Shown in pieces: positions 1 through 6,948 of a DNA stretch of 8,324 bases. Source of the stretch: an uncultured Peptoniphilus sp. (GTDB lineage Bacteria; Bacillota; Clostridia; Tissierellales; Peptoniphilaceae); contig CAMYEJ010000056.1 in the NCBI GenBank assembly GCA_947254665.1, positions 1 through 8,324 of the forward strand, in the 5' to 3' direction. Position numbers and translations under genes: made by a program. The number at the start of each line of letters is the position of its first letter. Within the stretch, counting starts at the first letter, position 1. The notes under the pieces are model-generated. The model was not told the origin of the DNA and ran no database searches. It worked only from the letters and a program-made list of their open reading frames with translations.

Positions 1-5
1 TTATT

Positions 6-2291
6 TTAGTTTTTCTTTTCTCTTATATATTTGTCTATTGATTCTGCTGCTGTTTTACCTGCTCCCATTGCAAGGATTACTGTTGCTGCACCTGTTACTG
101 CATCTCCACCTGCGAAGATTCCTTCTCTTGAAGTTTGTCCAGTTTCGTCTGCCACGATACAGCCCCATTTGTTTACATCAAGATGGTTTGTTGTATGTGA
201 GATTAGTGGGTTTGGTGATGTTCCAAGTGCCATGATTACAGTTTCGAATTCTTCTTCGAAGTCTGATCCTTCGATTTTAACTGGTCTTCTTCTTCCGCTT
301 GCATCTGGTTCGCCAAGTTCGTTTCTAACCATTTTCATTCCTCTTACCCAACCGTCTTCGTCTCCTAGGATTTCAACTGGTGCGGTAAGCATTTCGAATT
401 TGATTCCTTCTTCTTGTGCGTGGTGAACTTCTTCTACTCTGGCTGGTAGTTCTGCTTCTGTTCTTCTATATACGATTGAAACTTCTGCGCCAAGTCTTCT
501 TGCAACTCTAGCTGCGTCCATTGCTACGTTACCTCCACCGATAACTGCAACTTTGTTTCCTACATTAAGTGGTGTGTCGAAGTCTTTGTCAAATGATCTC
601 ATTAGGTTGTTTCTAGTTAAGAATTCATTTGCTGAATAAACTCCGTTTAAGTTTTCTCCTTCGATGCCCATGAATGTTGGAAGTCCTGCTCCTGATCCGA
701 TAAACACTGCTTCGTAACCTTGTTCTAGAATTTCATCAACGGTGATAGTTCTACCGATTACTACGTCGTTTTCTATCTTAACTCCAAGTGCCTTTAGGTT
801 TTCGATTTCTGATTCAACTACTGAATCTGGAAGTCTGAATTCTGGTATACCATAAACTAGTACTCCACCTGCTAGGTGCAGTGCTTCGAAGATTGTTACT
901 TCGTATCCCATCTTTGCAAGGTCTCCTGCACAGGTAAGTCCTGCTGGACCTGCACCTATTACTGCAACCTTGTGAGCGTTTTGTCTTGGTTTGTCAAATA
1001 ATTTATATTTTTCTTCTCTTGATTTATCTGCTGCAAATCTTTCTAGTTTACCTATTGATACAGAATCTCCTCTTGCTTTAAGTACACATTGTGCTTCACA
1101 TTGTGTTTCTTGAGGACAAACTCTACCACACACTGCTGGAAGAGCAGAATATAGTGCAAGTACCTTTGCTGCTTGTTCGAAGTTGCCTGATGCAATTTCT
1201 TTTATAAATCCAGGGATGTCTATGTTTACTGGGCAGCCTTGTCTACATTTTGGGTTCTTGCAGTGTAGACATCTATTGGCTTCTCTCATTGCTTCTTCTT
1301 CGTTGTAGCCGTAGCATACTTCTTCGAAGTTGTGGCTTCTTACTTCTGGGTCTTGGTTTCTAACGGGCACTGCTGTAAATCTATCTTGTTTGATTTCTTC
1401 GCCAGTTTCAATTTCGTGATTTTGTGCTTCAATGTCGTATTCGAAGTTACATACGTGAGGTTCAATTTTTCTAACTGAATCTGCTGATTTATATTGTGCT
1501 TGTCTCTTCATTGCGCTGTTCCAGTCGATTAGATGTCCGTCGAATTCTGGTCCGTCAACGCAGGCAAACTTAGTTTTGTCGCCAACTTTTACACGGCAAG
1601 CTCCACACATTCCTGTACCGTCAACCATTATTGGGTTCATGGATACGATAGTCTTAAGATTATATTCTTTAGTAGTTAGACATACGAATTTCATCATGAT
1701 CATAGGTCCGATGGATACGCATACGTCATATTTTTCACCTTTGCTGTAAAGATCCTTTATTTTATCTGTTACTAGACCTTTGAATCCATATGATCCGTCA
1801 TCTGTACAAACGTATAGATTGTCACAAACTGATCCAAGTTCTTTTTCTAGAATTACAAACTCTTTTGATTTTGCTCCTAGGATGATGTCGCAGGATAGAC
1901 CGTGTTCTTTGAACCATTTAGCTTGTGGATATACTGGTGCGGTACCTACACCACCTGCAACGAATAAGTATCTTTTCTTTTTAAGCTCTTCAAGATCTTC
2001 GTCTAAGAATTCTGAATATCTTCCAAGAGGTCCTACGAAATCTTTGAAAGATTCACCTTCTTCAAAAGCAACAATCTTTTGAGTAGATGGTCCAGAAGCT
2101 TGAACAACGATTTGAACTGTACCACGTTCTATGTCATAGTCTGAAATTGTTAGAGGGATTCTTTCCGCATAGTCATCAGCAATAAGGATTATGAATTGTC
2201 CAGGTTTTGCTGAAGCCGCGATACGAGGTGCCAACACATCGAAAAGGTAGATGTTAGGCGCTAAATTAACTTTTCTCTCAATTTTATACAT
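6..2291 (-). CDS. nfnAB: Fused NfnA-NfnB type NAD(P)H:ferredoxin oxidoreductase (PyrK/SudB-like module + GltD-like module)
   Basis: Residues 1-285 form a ferredoxin-reductase module: FAD-binding RIPLTIS (44-50), the nucleotide-binding stretch VAGGVGTAPV (111-120), and a [2Fe-2S] site with Cys229, Cys232 and Cys244 after Asp224, a likely fourth ligand by analogy with NfnA. Residues 310-761 are a GltD/NfnB module: two cysteine clusters for [4Fe-4S] (341/344/349/353 and 388/392/398/402), a FAD Rossmann motif GAGPAG (446-451), an NAD(P)H motif GGGNVA (585-590) and a C-terminal FAD motif AGGDAVTG (727-734). In characterised NfnAB the two chains couple NADH, NADPH and reduced ferredoxin by flavin-based electron bifurcation in the cytoplasm. 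I infer that role here; fused forms are often annotated as dihydroorotate dehydrogenase subunit/glutamate synthase. Sulfide dehydrogenase (SudAB) is an alternative. No glutamate synthase large subunit or pyrD is visible nearby. The start is supported by AGGAG six bases upstream, inside the end of the preceding gene. Both modules look complete. Confidence 0.9.
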   Translation of the reverse strand: MYKIERKVNLAPNIYLFDVLAPRIAASAKPGQFIILIADDYAERIPLTISDYDIERGTVQIVVQASGPSTQKIVAFEEGESFKDFVGPLGRYSEFLDEDLEELKKKRYLFVAGGVGTAPVYPQAKWFKEHGLSCDIILGAKSKEFVILEKELGSVCDNLYVCTDDGSYGFKGLVTDKIKDLYSKGEKYDVCVSIGPMIMMKFVCLTTKEYNLKTIVSMNPIMVDGTGMCGACRVKVGDKTKFACVDGPEFDGHLIDWNSAMKRQAQYKSADSVRKIEPHVCNFEYDIEAQNHEIETGEEIKQDRFTAVPVRNQDPEVRSHNFEEVCYGYNEEEAMREANRCLHCKNPKCRQGCPVNIDIPGFIKEIASGNFEQAAKVLALYSALPAVCGRVCPQETQCEAQCVLKARGDSVSIGKLERFAADKSREEKYKLFDKPRQNAHKVAVIGAGPAGLTCAGDLAKMGYEVTIFEALHLAGGVLVYGIPEFRLPDSVVESEIENLKALGVKIENDVVIGRTITVDEILEQGYEAVFIGSGAGLPTFMGIEGENLNGVYSANEFLTRNNLMRSFDKDFDTPLNVGNKVAVIGGGNVAMDAARVARRLGAEVSIVYRRTEAELPARVEEVHHAQEEGIKFEMLTAPVEILGDEDGWVRGMKMVRNELGEPDASGRRRPVKIEGSDFEEEFETVIMALGTSPNPLISHTTNHLDVNKWGCIVADETGQTSREGIFAGGDAVTGAATVILAMGAGKTAAESIDKYIREKKN

Positions 2292-2292
2292 T

Positions 2293-3732
2293 TTACTCTC
2301 CTAATTTAGATTTTATTTCCAATAAGAATTCTTCCATCACATTAGATAGTTCAGCAGGTTTACACATGGTTTCTACCTGGAACATGTTGCCCTTAGGTTG
2401 TTTAAGGTCAGCTTCTATGTGATCTAAGATTTCTTTTAGGTCAACATTTAAATTCTTGCTTCTTGAAACGATTAGGTCTGAATAATCTCTCTGTAATGTT
2501 CCAAGAATTACTACATAGCTAGGTAAATCAGTTAAGTACTTAGTTACCTCTTTGATTTCATCGTGTGAATACTTGTTTTGTATTTTGTAAACATACCTTA
2601 TGTCTCCAATAGGTGTTACAAAGTTTAAAATATCATTAAGTCCCTTTGGGAGAGGACTCGTTTTATCTTCTAAATGGTCTTTAGTGGGTGGGGCGAATTT
2701 ATCTGCATCTTTATTTTCATTATCCAACAGGTTTTCTTCAGGATGTACTTCAAGTTTTTCGCAAGATTTTTCTTCTATTTCATCTGAGTTTTCTTCAGGT
2801 TTTTCTGGAAAATCATCGTCTAGAAAATTCGCTGTTTCCAGTTTAGATTTTTTATCTATTACCTTGTCCTTAGATTTTTCATTTGGTTTTCTGGTACTTT
2901 TAGAATCTTTATTTTGAATTTCTTCATCAGAAGATTCAGAAGGTTCGTCTTCTAATTTTTTAGATTCTTCAAGATGTTTCATCTCTTCTAGTTTATTAGC
3001 TCTCTCTTCGGCTCTTCTTTCGAAGTCATAGCCTTTGCCTATGGCGATGGATTTCATCTTTGCAAATAGATTTTCTTCATCAACCCTAAAGGTCATCATC
3101 ATATTATCGATAAGTTTTGATTTCTTTTTATAATCTAAGTAAGCCTTTCTTCCACATAGAATTTCTATTTGAATGCCGGAAAGTGTTTTGGAAGGCATCT
3201 TTAGTTTTATAATGGAAACCTCAGATGTTCTCTTTAAGATTGGTCCTTCAAAATCTATGCTTCCAAGACCGGAGATAGTTGCAATATTTCCATTGACTTC
3301 GATTGGTAAGTTTGAACGAACTAGTTGGTTACATAGTATCTCTAGTTGATCGAAATCCTGATAGGTAATATCTTTCTTATCCATGACGATGAGATTATTT
3401 TCAAAGATTTCATATTCTGGTTCTATAGAAAAGGTATTTTTTATAACAAGACGGAGAATCGCATTTGCTGTTACTTCTTCCGCTAGGTCCATCCTTTTCT
3501 CTGTATCCAAAGAAATCTTTACAGAACTATTGCTTTTCGTTTCGAAATAAGCCTTTGAACTATACCAGAGGGGTTTTAAATATTTTCCATCGACGGTGAA
3601 TTTATCACTTCGTACATTATCACTACCGCAAAAGACATCATCAATGGTTCCAACCTCTATACCATTTAAAAAAGTTGTATTTTTGAAACTGTATTCATAT
3701 TCCATATTATAAGGATCTATAATATATTTCAT
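2293..3732 (-). CDS. Degenerate AlaX-L-like alanyl-tRNA editing protein homologue, predicted inactive
   Basis: The overall pattern matches AlaX-L/AlaRS editing proteins. A short N-terminal beta region (1-75) leads into RMDLAEEVTANAIL (80-93), which lines up with the family's R.D....HTAxHLL helix. CNQLVRSNLPIEV (134-146) matches the conserved helix and strand before the core. FEGPILKRTSEVSIIKLK (161-178) lines up with CGGTHVxRTGEIGxIKI, and IQIEILCGRKAYLDYKKK (187-204) with RIEFVCGERALxDY. Residues about 240-365 are a K/E/D/S-rich low-complexity linker. Residues about 366-479 resemble a DHHA1 domain, including LKEILDHI (432-439) and a final helix (461-476). All four zinc ligands are absent (Val87, Ala91, Phe161, Ile165 in place of His, His, Cys, His), and the DHHA1 glycine runs are replaced (KGNM at 447-450, ETM at 454-456). 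Deacylation of mischarged tRNA(Ala) is therefore unlikely; an RNA-binding, structural or regulatory role is possible but unproven. The ATG start follows AGGTGG by four bases. It is first in an operon with the NfnAB fusion. Homology is read by eye from motifs. Confidence 0.72.
   Translation of the reverse strand: MKYIIDPYNMEYEYSFKNTTFLNGIEVGTIDDVFCGSDNVRSDKFTVDGKYLKPLWYSSKAYFETKSNSSVKISLDTEKRMDLAEEVTANAILRLVIKNTFSIEPEYEIFENNLIVMDKKDITYQDFDQLEILCNQLVRSNLPIEVNGNIATISGLGSIDFEGPILKRTSEVSIIKLKMPSKTLSGIQIEILCGRKAYLDYKKKSKLIDNMMMTFRVDEENLFAKMKSIAIGKGYDFERRAEERANKLEEMKHLEESKKLEDEPSESSDEEIQNKDSKSTRKPNEKSKDKVIDKKSKLETANFLDDDFPEKPEENSDEIEEKSCEKLEVHPEENLLDNENKDADKFAPPTKDHLEDKTSPLPKGLNDILNFVTPIGDIRYVYKIQNKYSHDEIKEVTKYLTDLPSYVVILGTLQRDYSDLIVSRSKNLNVDLKEILDHIEADLKQPKGNMFQVETMCKPAELSNVMEEFLLEIKSKLGE
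2298..2302 (-). promoter_or_regulatory. Ribosome binding site of the NfnAB fusion gene, inside the upstream gene
   Basis: AGGAG lies six bases before the ATG at 2291 and is built from the last codons (Leu-Gly-Glu) of the upstream AlaX-like gene. The two genes are separated by a single base (2292), so a ribosome ending the first gene sits on the start of the second. This decides the start of the fusion gene and indicates translational coupling. Confidence 0.8.
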
Positions 3733-3736
3733 TTAA

Positions 3737-3742
3737 CCACCT
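3737..3742 (-). promoter_or_regulatory. Ribosome binding site of the AlaX-like gene
   Basis: AGGTGG, four bases before the ATG at 3732, is a good match to the Shine-Dalgarno core and fixes the start of the 479-codon gene. Confidence 0.75.
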
Positions 3743-3747
3743 ATATT

Positions 3748-3777
3748 ATTTTATCATATATACAACGTTTCTTGTAA
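3748..3777 (-). promoter_or_regulatory. Possible promoter of the AlaX-like/NfnAB operon
   Basis: Reading the minus strand, TTACAA (3777-3772) and TAAAAT (3753-3748) are 18 bases apart and could be -35 and -10 boxes. An overlapping -10 choice is TATGAT (3758-3753). The -35 match is weak, and the first choice would put the transcript start (about 3741) almost on the ribosome binding site, so the exact boxes are uncertain. Some promoter must lie in this gap because the neighbouring gene is divergent. Confidence 0.3.
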
Positions 3778-3819
3778 TTATTTAACATTTTTACTGAAAG
3801 TTTCTTATAATCTTGTAAT
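3767..3819 (+). repeat. Three CTTRTAAT boxes in the comEC promoter
   Basis: GTTTCTTGTAAT (3767-3778) is repeated with one mismatch as GTTTCTTATAAT (3800-3811), start to start 33 bases, about three helical turns. A shorter copy, CTTGTAAT (3812-3819), follows directly. The middle copy contains the -10 box. They may be binding sites for a regulator, alternative -10 boxes, or chance similarity in AT-rich DNA. Confidence 0.45.
3782..3811 (+). promoter_or_regulatory. Sigma-A type promoter of comEC-holA
   Basis: The -35 box TTAACA (3782-3787, five of six to consensus) and the perfect -10 box TATAAT (3806-3811) are separated by 18 bases. Transcription would start near 3818, giving a leader of about 59 bases before the comEC ATG. 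The -10 box is itself part of a repeated CTTRTAAT element. Confidence 0.65.
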
Positions 3820-3820
3820 G

Positions 3821-3832
3821 GAGGTAAACCTC
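3821..3832. repeat. Short palindrome at the 5' end of the comEC leader
   Basis: GAGGT-AA-ACCTC has perfect 5-bp arms. It lies 10-21 bases after the -10 box, so it begins only a few bases after the predicted transcription start. It could be an operator or a small 5' hairpin. No T-run follows, so it is not an intrinsic terminator. Confidence 0.4.
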
Positions 3833-3866
3833 ATATATACTAAGTTTAAGAATAAATTTTTATTTT

Positions 3867-3870
3867 GGAG
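3867..3870 (+). promoter_or_regulatory. Ribosome binding site that sets the comEC start at ATG 3877
   Basis: GGAG is six bases before the ATG at 3877. An in-frame TTG at 3865 would overlap this motif and has no Shine-Dalgarno sequence of its own, so I prefer the ATG and a protein of 677 residues over 681. Confidence 0.7.
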
Positions 3871-3876
3871 TTGGAT

Positions 3877-5910
3877 ATGGCAATTATCATTTTTCTAGCG
3901 GCGGCTAGTACATATTATTTGCATACAAAATTACCGAAGAATAAAAAATATTTAAGCCTAATCATACTTGTACTTGGACTTCTGATTTCAAACCCTTCAA
4001 CACATTTTGGAAAAATATCTGGCACTGGAAGAATCGTTGAAGCTAAAGGAAACAGGTTCGTAATATCCTATGGCAATAATTTTTTTAGAAGAAATCCAAG
4101 ATTTTCTATTAAAACCGAAGGGGAGTACTATGTTGGTGACCTGGTAAACTTCAGAGGTGTACTTAAAAAGGGAGCTCCACCTTTTAATGAAAATGGATTT
4201 TCTGAATATAGATATTTAAAATCTAGAGGTGTCGGCGCAGTCTTATATGGTAAGATCACTTGGGTTAGAAGTCGTGGCATAGGCTCAAAATTTGCAAGAA
4301 GGCTCGAATATTCTTCTGCATTTTTAAATCCAAATGTTAAGGGAACCTACAAGGGAATTCTCTCTTCCAACGGATCTATGTCCGAAGAGTACAAAGCCTA
4401 TAAGAATCTCGGGATTTCTCACATATTTGCATTTTCTGGGCTTCACGTGGGGCTTGTGTTTCTCTTTATAAAGAGAATCTTAAAACCATTTGGCAAAAAT
4501 GTCGGAGATATAGTTTCTTTGGTATTTTTATTTCTATACATATATACTTTGGGATTTCCAGTGTCAGCTGTGAGGGCATTTATCATGGTGATGGCACTAG
4601 TACTTTCGAGATTTTTTAAATTTAAATATAGATCTTATGAAATTATTTTGCTTTCAATGATATTTCAACTTGCGTACAATCCATTCGTCATATATTCAGT
4701 AGGATTTTGGTTATCCTACAGCGCAACCCTTGGAATAATAATCTTTGCAAGAAGATTTAAATTCGTAGGCAAAACTTTTATCGGTGAGGGACTTGCAGTT
4801 TCTCTCGGCGCATTTATCATGACACTTCCGATAATTCTTAGAAGTTTCTACATGTTTAATCCGATAACAGTACTTGCAAATCTAATCGTTATTCCCATGT
4901 ATTCATTGGGAACTGGATTTTCTTTTGCTCATCTTATTTTTCCAAATATTATAACTAAGACGGCGATAGATTTTCTCTTTGGAAAAGGAGCAGAAATAGG
5001 TAAATTTTTAAACTTTTACTTTAAGAGCATAGTAACAGGCAAGGTGAACTGGTATTTTATAATTTGCTACTACCTATGTGTTATCTTGGCACTAAAGTAT
5101 AGAGAATTTAAATTTACGAAGTACCAACTAAAGGTGATGGGACTCTGTCTTGTAACATTTTTCGTCCTAAACTTTCAAGATATTTATGAAAGGGAAGATT
5201 TCCGAGTGGACTTTATGTATGTGGGACAAGGGGACTGCAGTATCTTCAAATATAAGGGAAAATACTACATGGTGGACACTGGTGGAAGTGGAGCCTACGA
5301 CCCTACGAGGACCTATGTGCTTCCATATCTATTGTCAAAAAATATCACTGAGATAGAAGGGCTTTTCATAAGCCATTACGACACGGATCACTGCGAAGGA
5401 CTATTTGAAATAATTCCTGAAATAAAATTTAAGACAATCTATGTAAATCATTTTGTTGAAGGAAATGTCTATGCAGAAGCCATAAAGAAAAATTTCAATC
5501 TGAAAAAATTTAAAAATATGGATATAGGGGAGTTAAAACTGCGAGAAATTCCGCATCCAATGGGAGAAGGAAACGACAGTTCCATGGCACTTCTAGTAAA
5601 TTACAAAGATTTAAAAGTCCTCTACACTGGAGACCTGTCCAAGGAACCTCTGGATGCTATGGCATTGGGCAAGATCGACATACTAAAAGTTCCACACCAC
5701 GGCTCGAAGTATTCCATTTCAACTAAATTATTCAAAGAGATTCGTCCGGAATTCTCAATAATATCCTACGGACCAAACTACTATGGCATGCCATCTTCTG
5801 GTATAATTAAAGAGCTAAGAAAGTATGGAGAAGTTCTGGAAACTATGAAAGATGGTCAAGTAAGCTTCATTTACAATAGAAACTTAGAAAAATTTACGGT
5901 GAGAAGATGA
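3877..5910 (+). CDS. comEC: ComEC/Rec2 family DNA uptake channel with C-terminal metallo-beta-lactamase domain
   Basis: ComEC is the polytopic membrane protein that passes single-stranded DNA into the cytoplasm during natural transformation. From the ATG at 3877 the product is 677 residues, shorter than the roughly 776 of Bacillus subtilis. Two N-terminal hydrophobic segments (about 3-38) precede an OB-like, DUF4131-type region (about 45-135). The competence domain follows, with the hallmark SGLHVG (187-192) and a run of hydrophobic segments up to about residue 435. The C-terminal domain (from about 443) is metallo-beta-lactamase-like: MVDTGG, HYDTDH (500-505), NDSS, TGDLS with Asp586, and PHHGS with His607-His608. 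The metal-binding set therefore looks intact, and a nuclease role for this domain has been proposed in the family. The gene overlaps holA by 4 bases, a pairing common in Firmicutes. No comEA or other competence gene is in the window, so transformability cannot be judged here. Confidence 0.93.
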   Translation: MAIIIFLAAASTYYLHTKLPKNKKYLSLIILVLGLLISNPSTHFGKISGTGRIVEAKGNRFVISYGNNFFRRNPRFSIKTEGEYYVGDLVNFRGVLKKGAPPFNENGFSEYRYLKSRGVGAVLYGKITWVRSRGIGSKFARRLEYSSAFLNPNVKGTYKGILSSNGSMSEEYKAYKNLGISHIFAFSGLHVGLVFLFIKRILKPFGKNVGDIVSLVFLFLYIYTLGFPVSAVRAFIMVMALVLSRFFKFKYRSYEIILLSMIFQLAYNPFVIYSVGFWLSYSATLGIIIFARRFKFVGKTFIGEGLAVSLGAFIMTLPIILRSFYMFNPITVLANLIVIPMYSLGTGFSFAHLIFPNIITKTAIDFLFGKGAEIGKFLNFYFKSIVTGKVNWYFIICYYLCVILALKYREFKFTKYQLKVMGLCLVTFFVLNFQDIYEREDFRVDFMYVGQGDCSIFKYKGKYYMVDTGGSGAYDPTRTYVLPYLLSKNITEIEGLFISHYDTDHCEGLFEIIPEIKFKTIYVNHFVEGNVYAEAIKKNFNLKKFKNMDIGELKLREIPHPMGEGNDSSMALLVNYKDLKVLYTGDLSKEPLDAMALGKIDILKVPHHGSKYSISTKLFKEIRPEFSIISYGPNYYGMPSSGIIKELRKYGEVLETMKDGQVSFIYNRNLEKFTVRR

Positions 5911-6902
5911 ATAGTAAAGAACTGTATAAAGAAAATTTATCCGGCGCATACCTTCTATATGGAAAAGAATCATTGCTTATAGAAAATGCGGTGGAATATT
6001 TAAAAAATAAATATGTGGACAAGAGTTTCGAAGCCTTTAACCTTGTAAATGTCAAGGATTATGATTCATTTGTAAGTTCCTGCGAGACACTTCCTGTCAT
6101 GGCAAGTAAAAAATTAATAATTGTCTCAGATAGCGAAGAGTTTGAAGGTAATCTTCTCGACGTGGATAAGACTTTGGAATATGTGAAAGATATCCCAGAC
6201 TATGTGGTGGCGATATTTATAGATGAAAATTCAAAGCTAAACAAATCGAAAAAATTCTACAAATTTTTTAAAAAGAATAAGAGAGAGGTGGAATTTGACA
6301 AGGTATCTCCTCAGGAGGTAACAAGATTTGTAAACATCTATTTCAACAGAGAAAATATTGAAATCTCTCCTTCGGATGTGAACTATTTAATTTCTAAGAG
6401 TGCCTACAATTCTAAAAATTTAGAGACTACCCTCATGGATTTAAAGAATGAACTTTCAAAATTTCTATCCTACAAAAAGATTGACAGAAATATAATCGAT
6501 AGCGTGCTTACAGAAAACATTGATACCAATATCTTTAAATTAACAGATGCAATATTTAATCGTGATATAGATATAGCAATAACGGAATTTAAAAATCTCT
6601 ACGATATAGGCGAGCCACTGCAAAAAACTTTTGTATTAATCGCAAGAAGCATAAGGCTTCTTATGGGCTATATGAAACTTAGGGAAAAGAACACACCAGA
6701 TTATGAAATCATGAATGTCTTAGGAATAGGAAGCTTTGAACTAAAAAAGGTAAGGGCTGGTGCATTTAAGTACAAGGTGGATGAAGTGGTGGAATATTTC
6801 AAAGAGTTAGAAGAATTAGATCAAAATCTAAAGACTACTTCCATGGATCCGTACATAGTCTATGAATCCTATCTATTTAAAGTACTTTCAACTAAAAATT
6901 AA
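5907..6902 (+). CDS. holA: DNA polymerase III delta subunit (clamp-loader subunit HolA)
   Basis: HolA is the clamp-loader subunit that contacts and opens the beta sliding clamp during chromosome replication. At 331 residues it has the usual family length. It starts with the typical AYLLYGKESLLIENA (14-28), followed by TLPVMASKKLIIV (61-73), the counterpart of the family's tlPf...r.viv strand. A helical middle domain (about 135-205) leads to the C-terminal collar domain with FKLTDAI (210-216) and GEPLQKTFVLIARSIRLL (235-252), both strongly family-like. The start codon overlaps the comEC stop (ATGA), with GGTGAG just upstream inside comEC, so translation is probably coupled and the gene depends on the comEC promoter. 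The gene rpsT, often next to holA in Firmicutes, is not here; the hairpin terminator follows directly. Confidence 0.93.
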   Translation: MNSKELYKENLSGAYLLYGKESLLIENAVEYLKNKYVDKSFEAFNLVNVKDYDSFVSSCETLPVMASKKLIIVSDSEEFEGNLLDVDKTLEYVKDIPDYVVAIFIDENSKLNKSKKFYKFFKKNKREVEFDKVSPQEVTRFVNIYFNRENIEISPSDVNYLISKSAYNSKNLETTLMDLKNELSKFLSYKKIDRNIIDSVLTENIDTNIFKLTDAIFNRDIDIAITEFKNLYDIGEPLQKTFVLIARSIRLLMGYMKLREKNTPDYEIMNVLGIGSFELKKVRAGAFKYKVDEVVEYFKELEELDQNLKTTSMDPYIVYESYLFKVLSTKN

Positions 6903-6912
6903 AAAATATAAA

Positions 6913-6943
6913 AAAATAATGGAGGCAAAACCTCCATTTTTTT
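6913..6943. terminator. Bidirectional intrinsic terminator between convergent genes
   Basis: GGAGG (6921-6925) pairs with CCTCC (6931-6935) around the loop CAAAA. The stem extends outward through ATT/AAT and A/T pairs to 6913 and 6943, with one mismatch. A T-run lies on the right of the stem for plus-strand transcripts and an A-run on the left serves the minus strand. It ends the comEC-holA transcript and the CofE-like gene transcript, whose stop codon is at 6949-6951. Confidence 0.9.
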
Positions 6944-6948
6944 ATATT

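Noticed and set aside
31..426. 131-codon open frame on the plus strand opposite the end of the NfnAB fusion gene
   Set aside because: It lies wholly antisense to a well-supported gene, its translation is a Ser/Pro/Thr-rich composition without any family pattern, and it has no Shine-Dalgarno sequence; codon bias of the real gene leaves the opposite frame open.
2600..2917. 105-codon plus-strand frame opposite the charged linker of the AlaX-like gene
   Set aside because: It is the mirror of the Glu/Lys/Ser-rich linker and gives a Ser/Phe/Leu-rich product; no start signal or recognisable domain.
2293..3732. The AlaX-like gene as a pseudogene
   Set aside because: The frame is intact over 479 codons, has a good ribosome binding site and is coupled to the next gene; the missing catalytic residues look like substitution within a maintained fold.
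3818..3898. 26-codon frame from ATG 3818 running out of frame into the comEC start, possible leader peptide
   Set aside because: The ATG falls on the predicted transcription start, there is no ribosome binding site, and the peptide shows no regulatory codon run; leaderless translation cannot be excluded but is unsupported.
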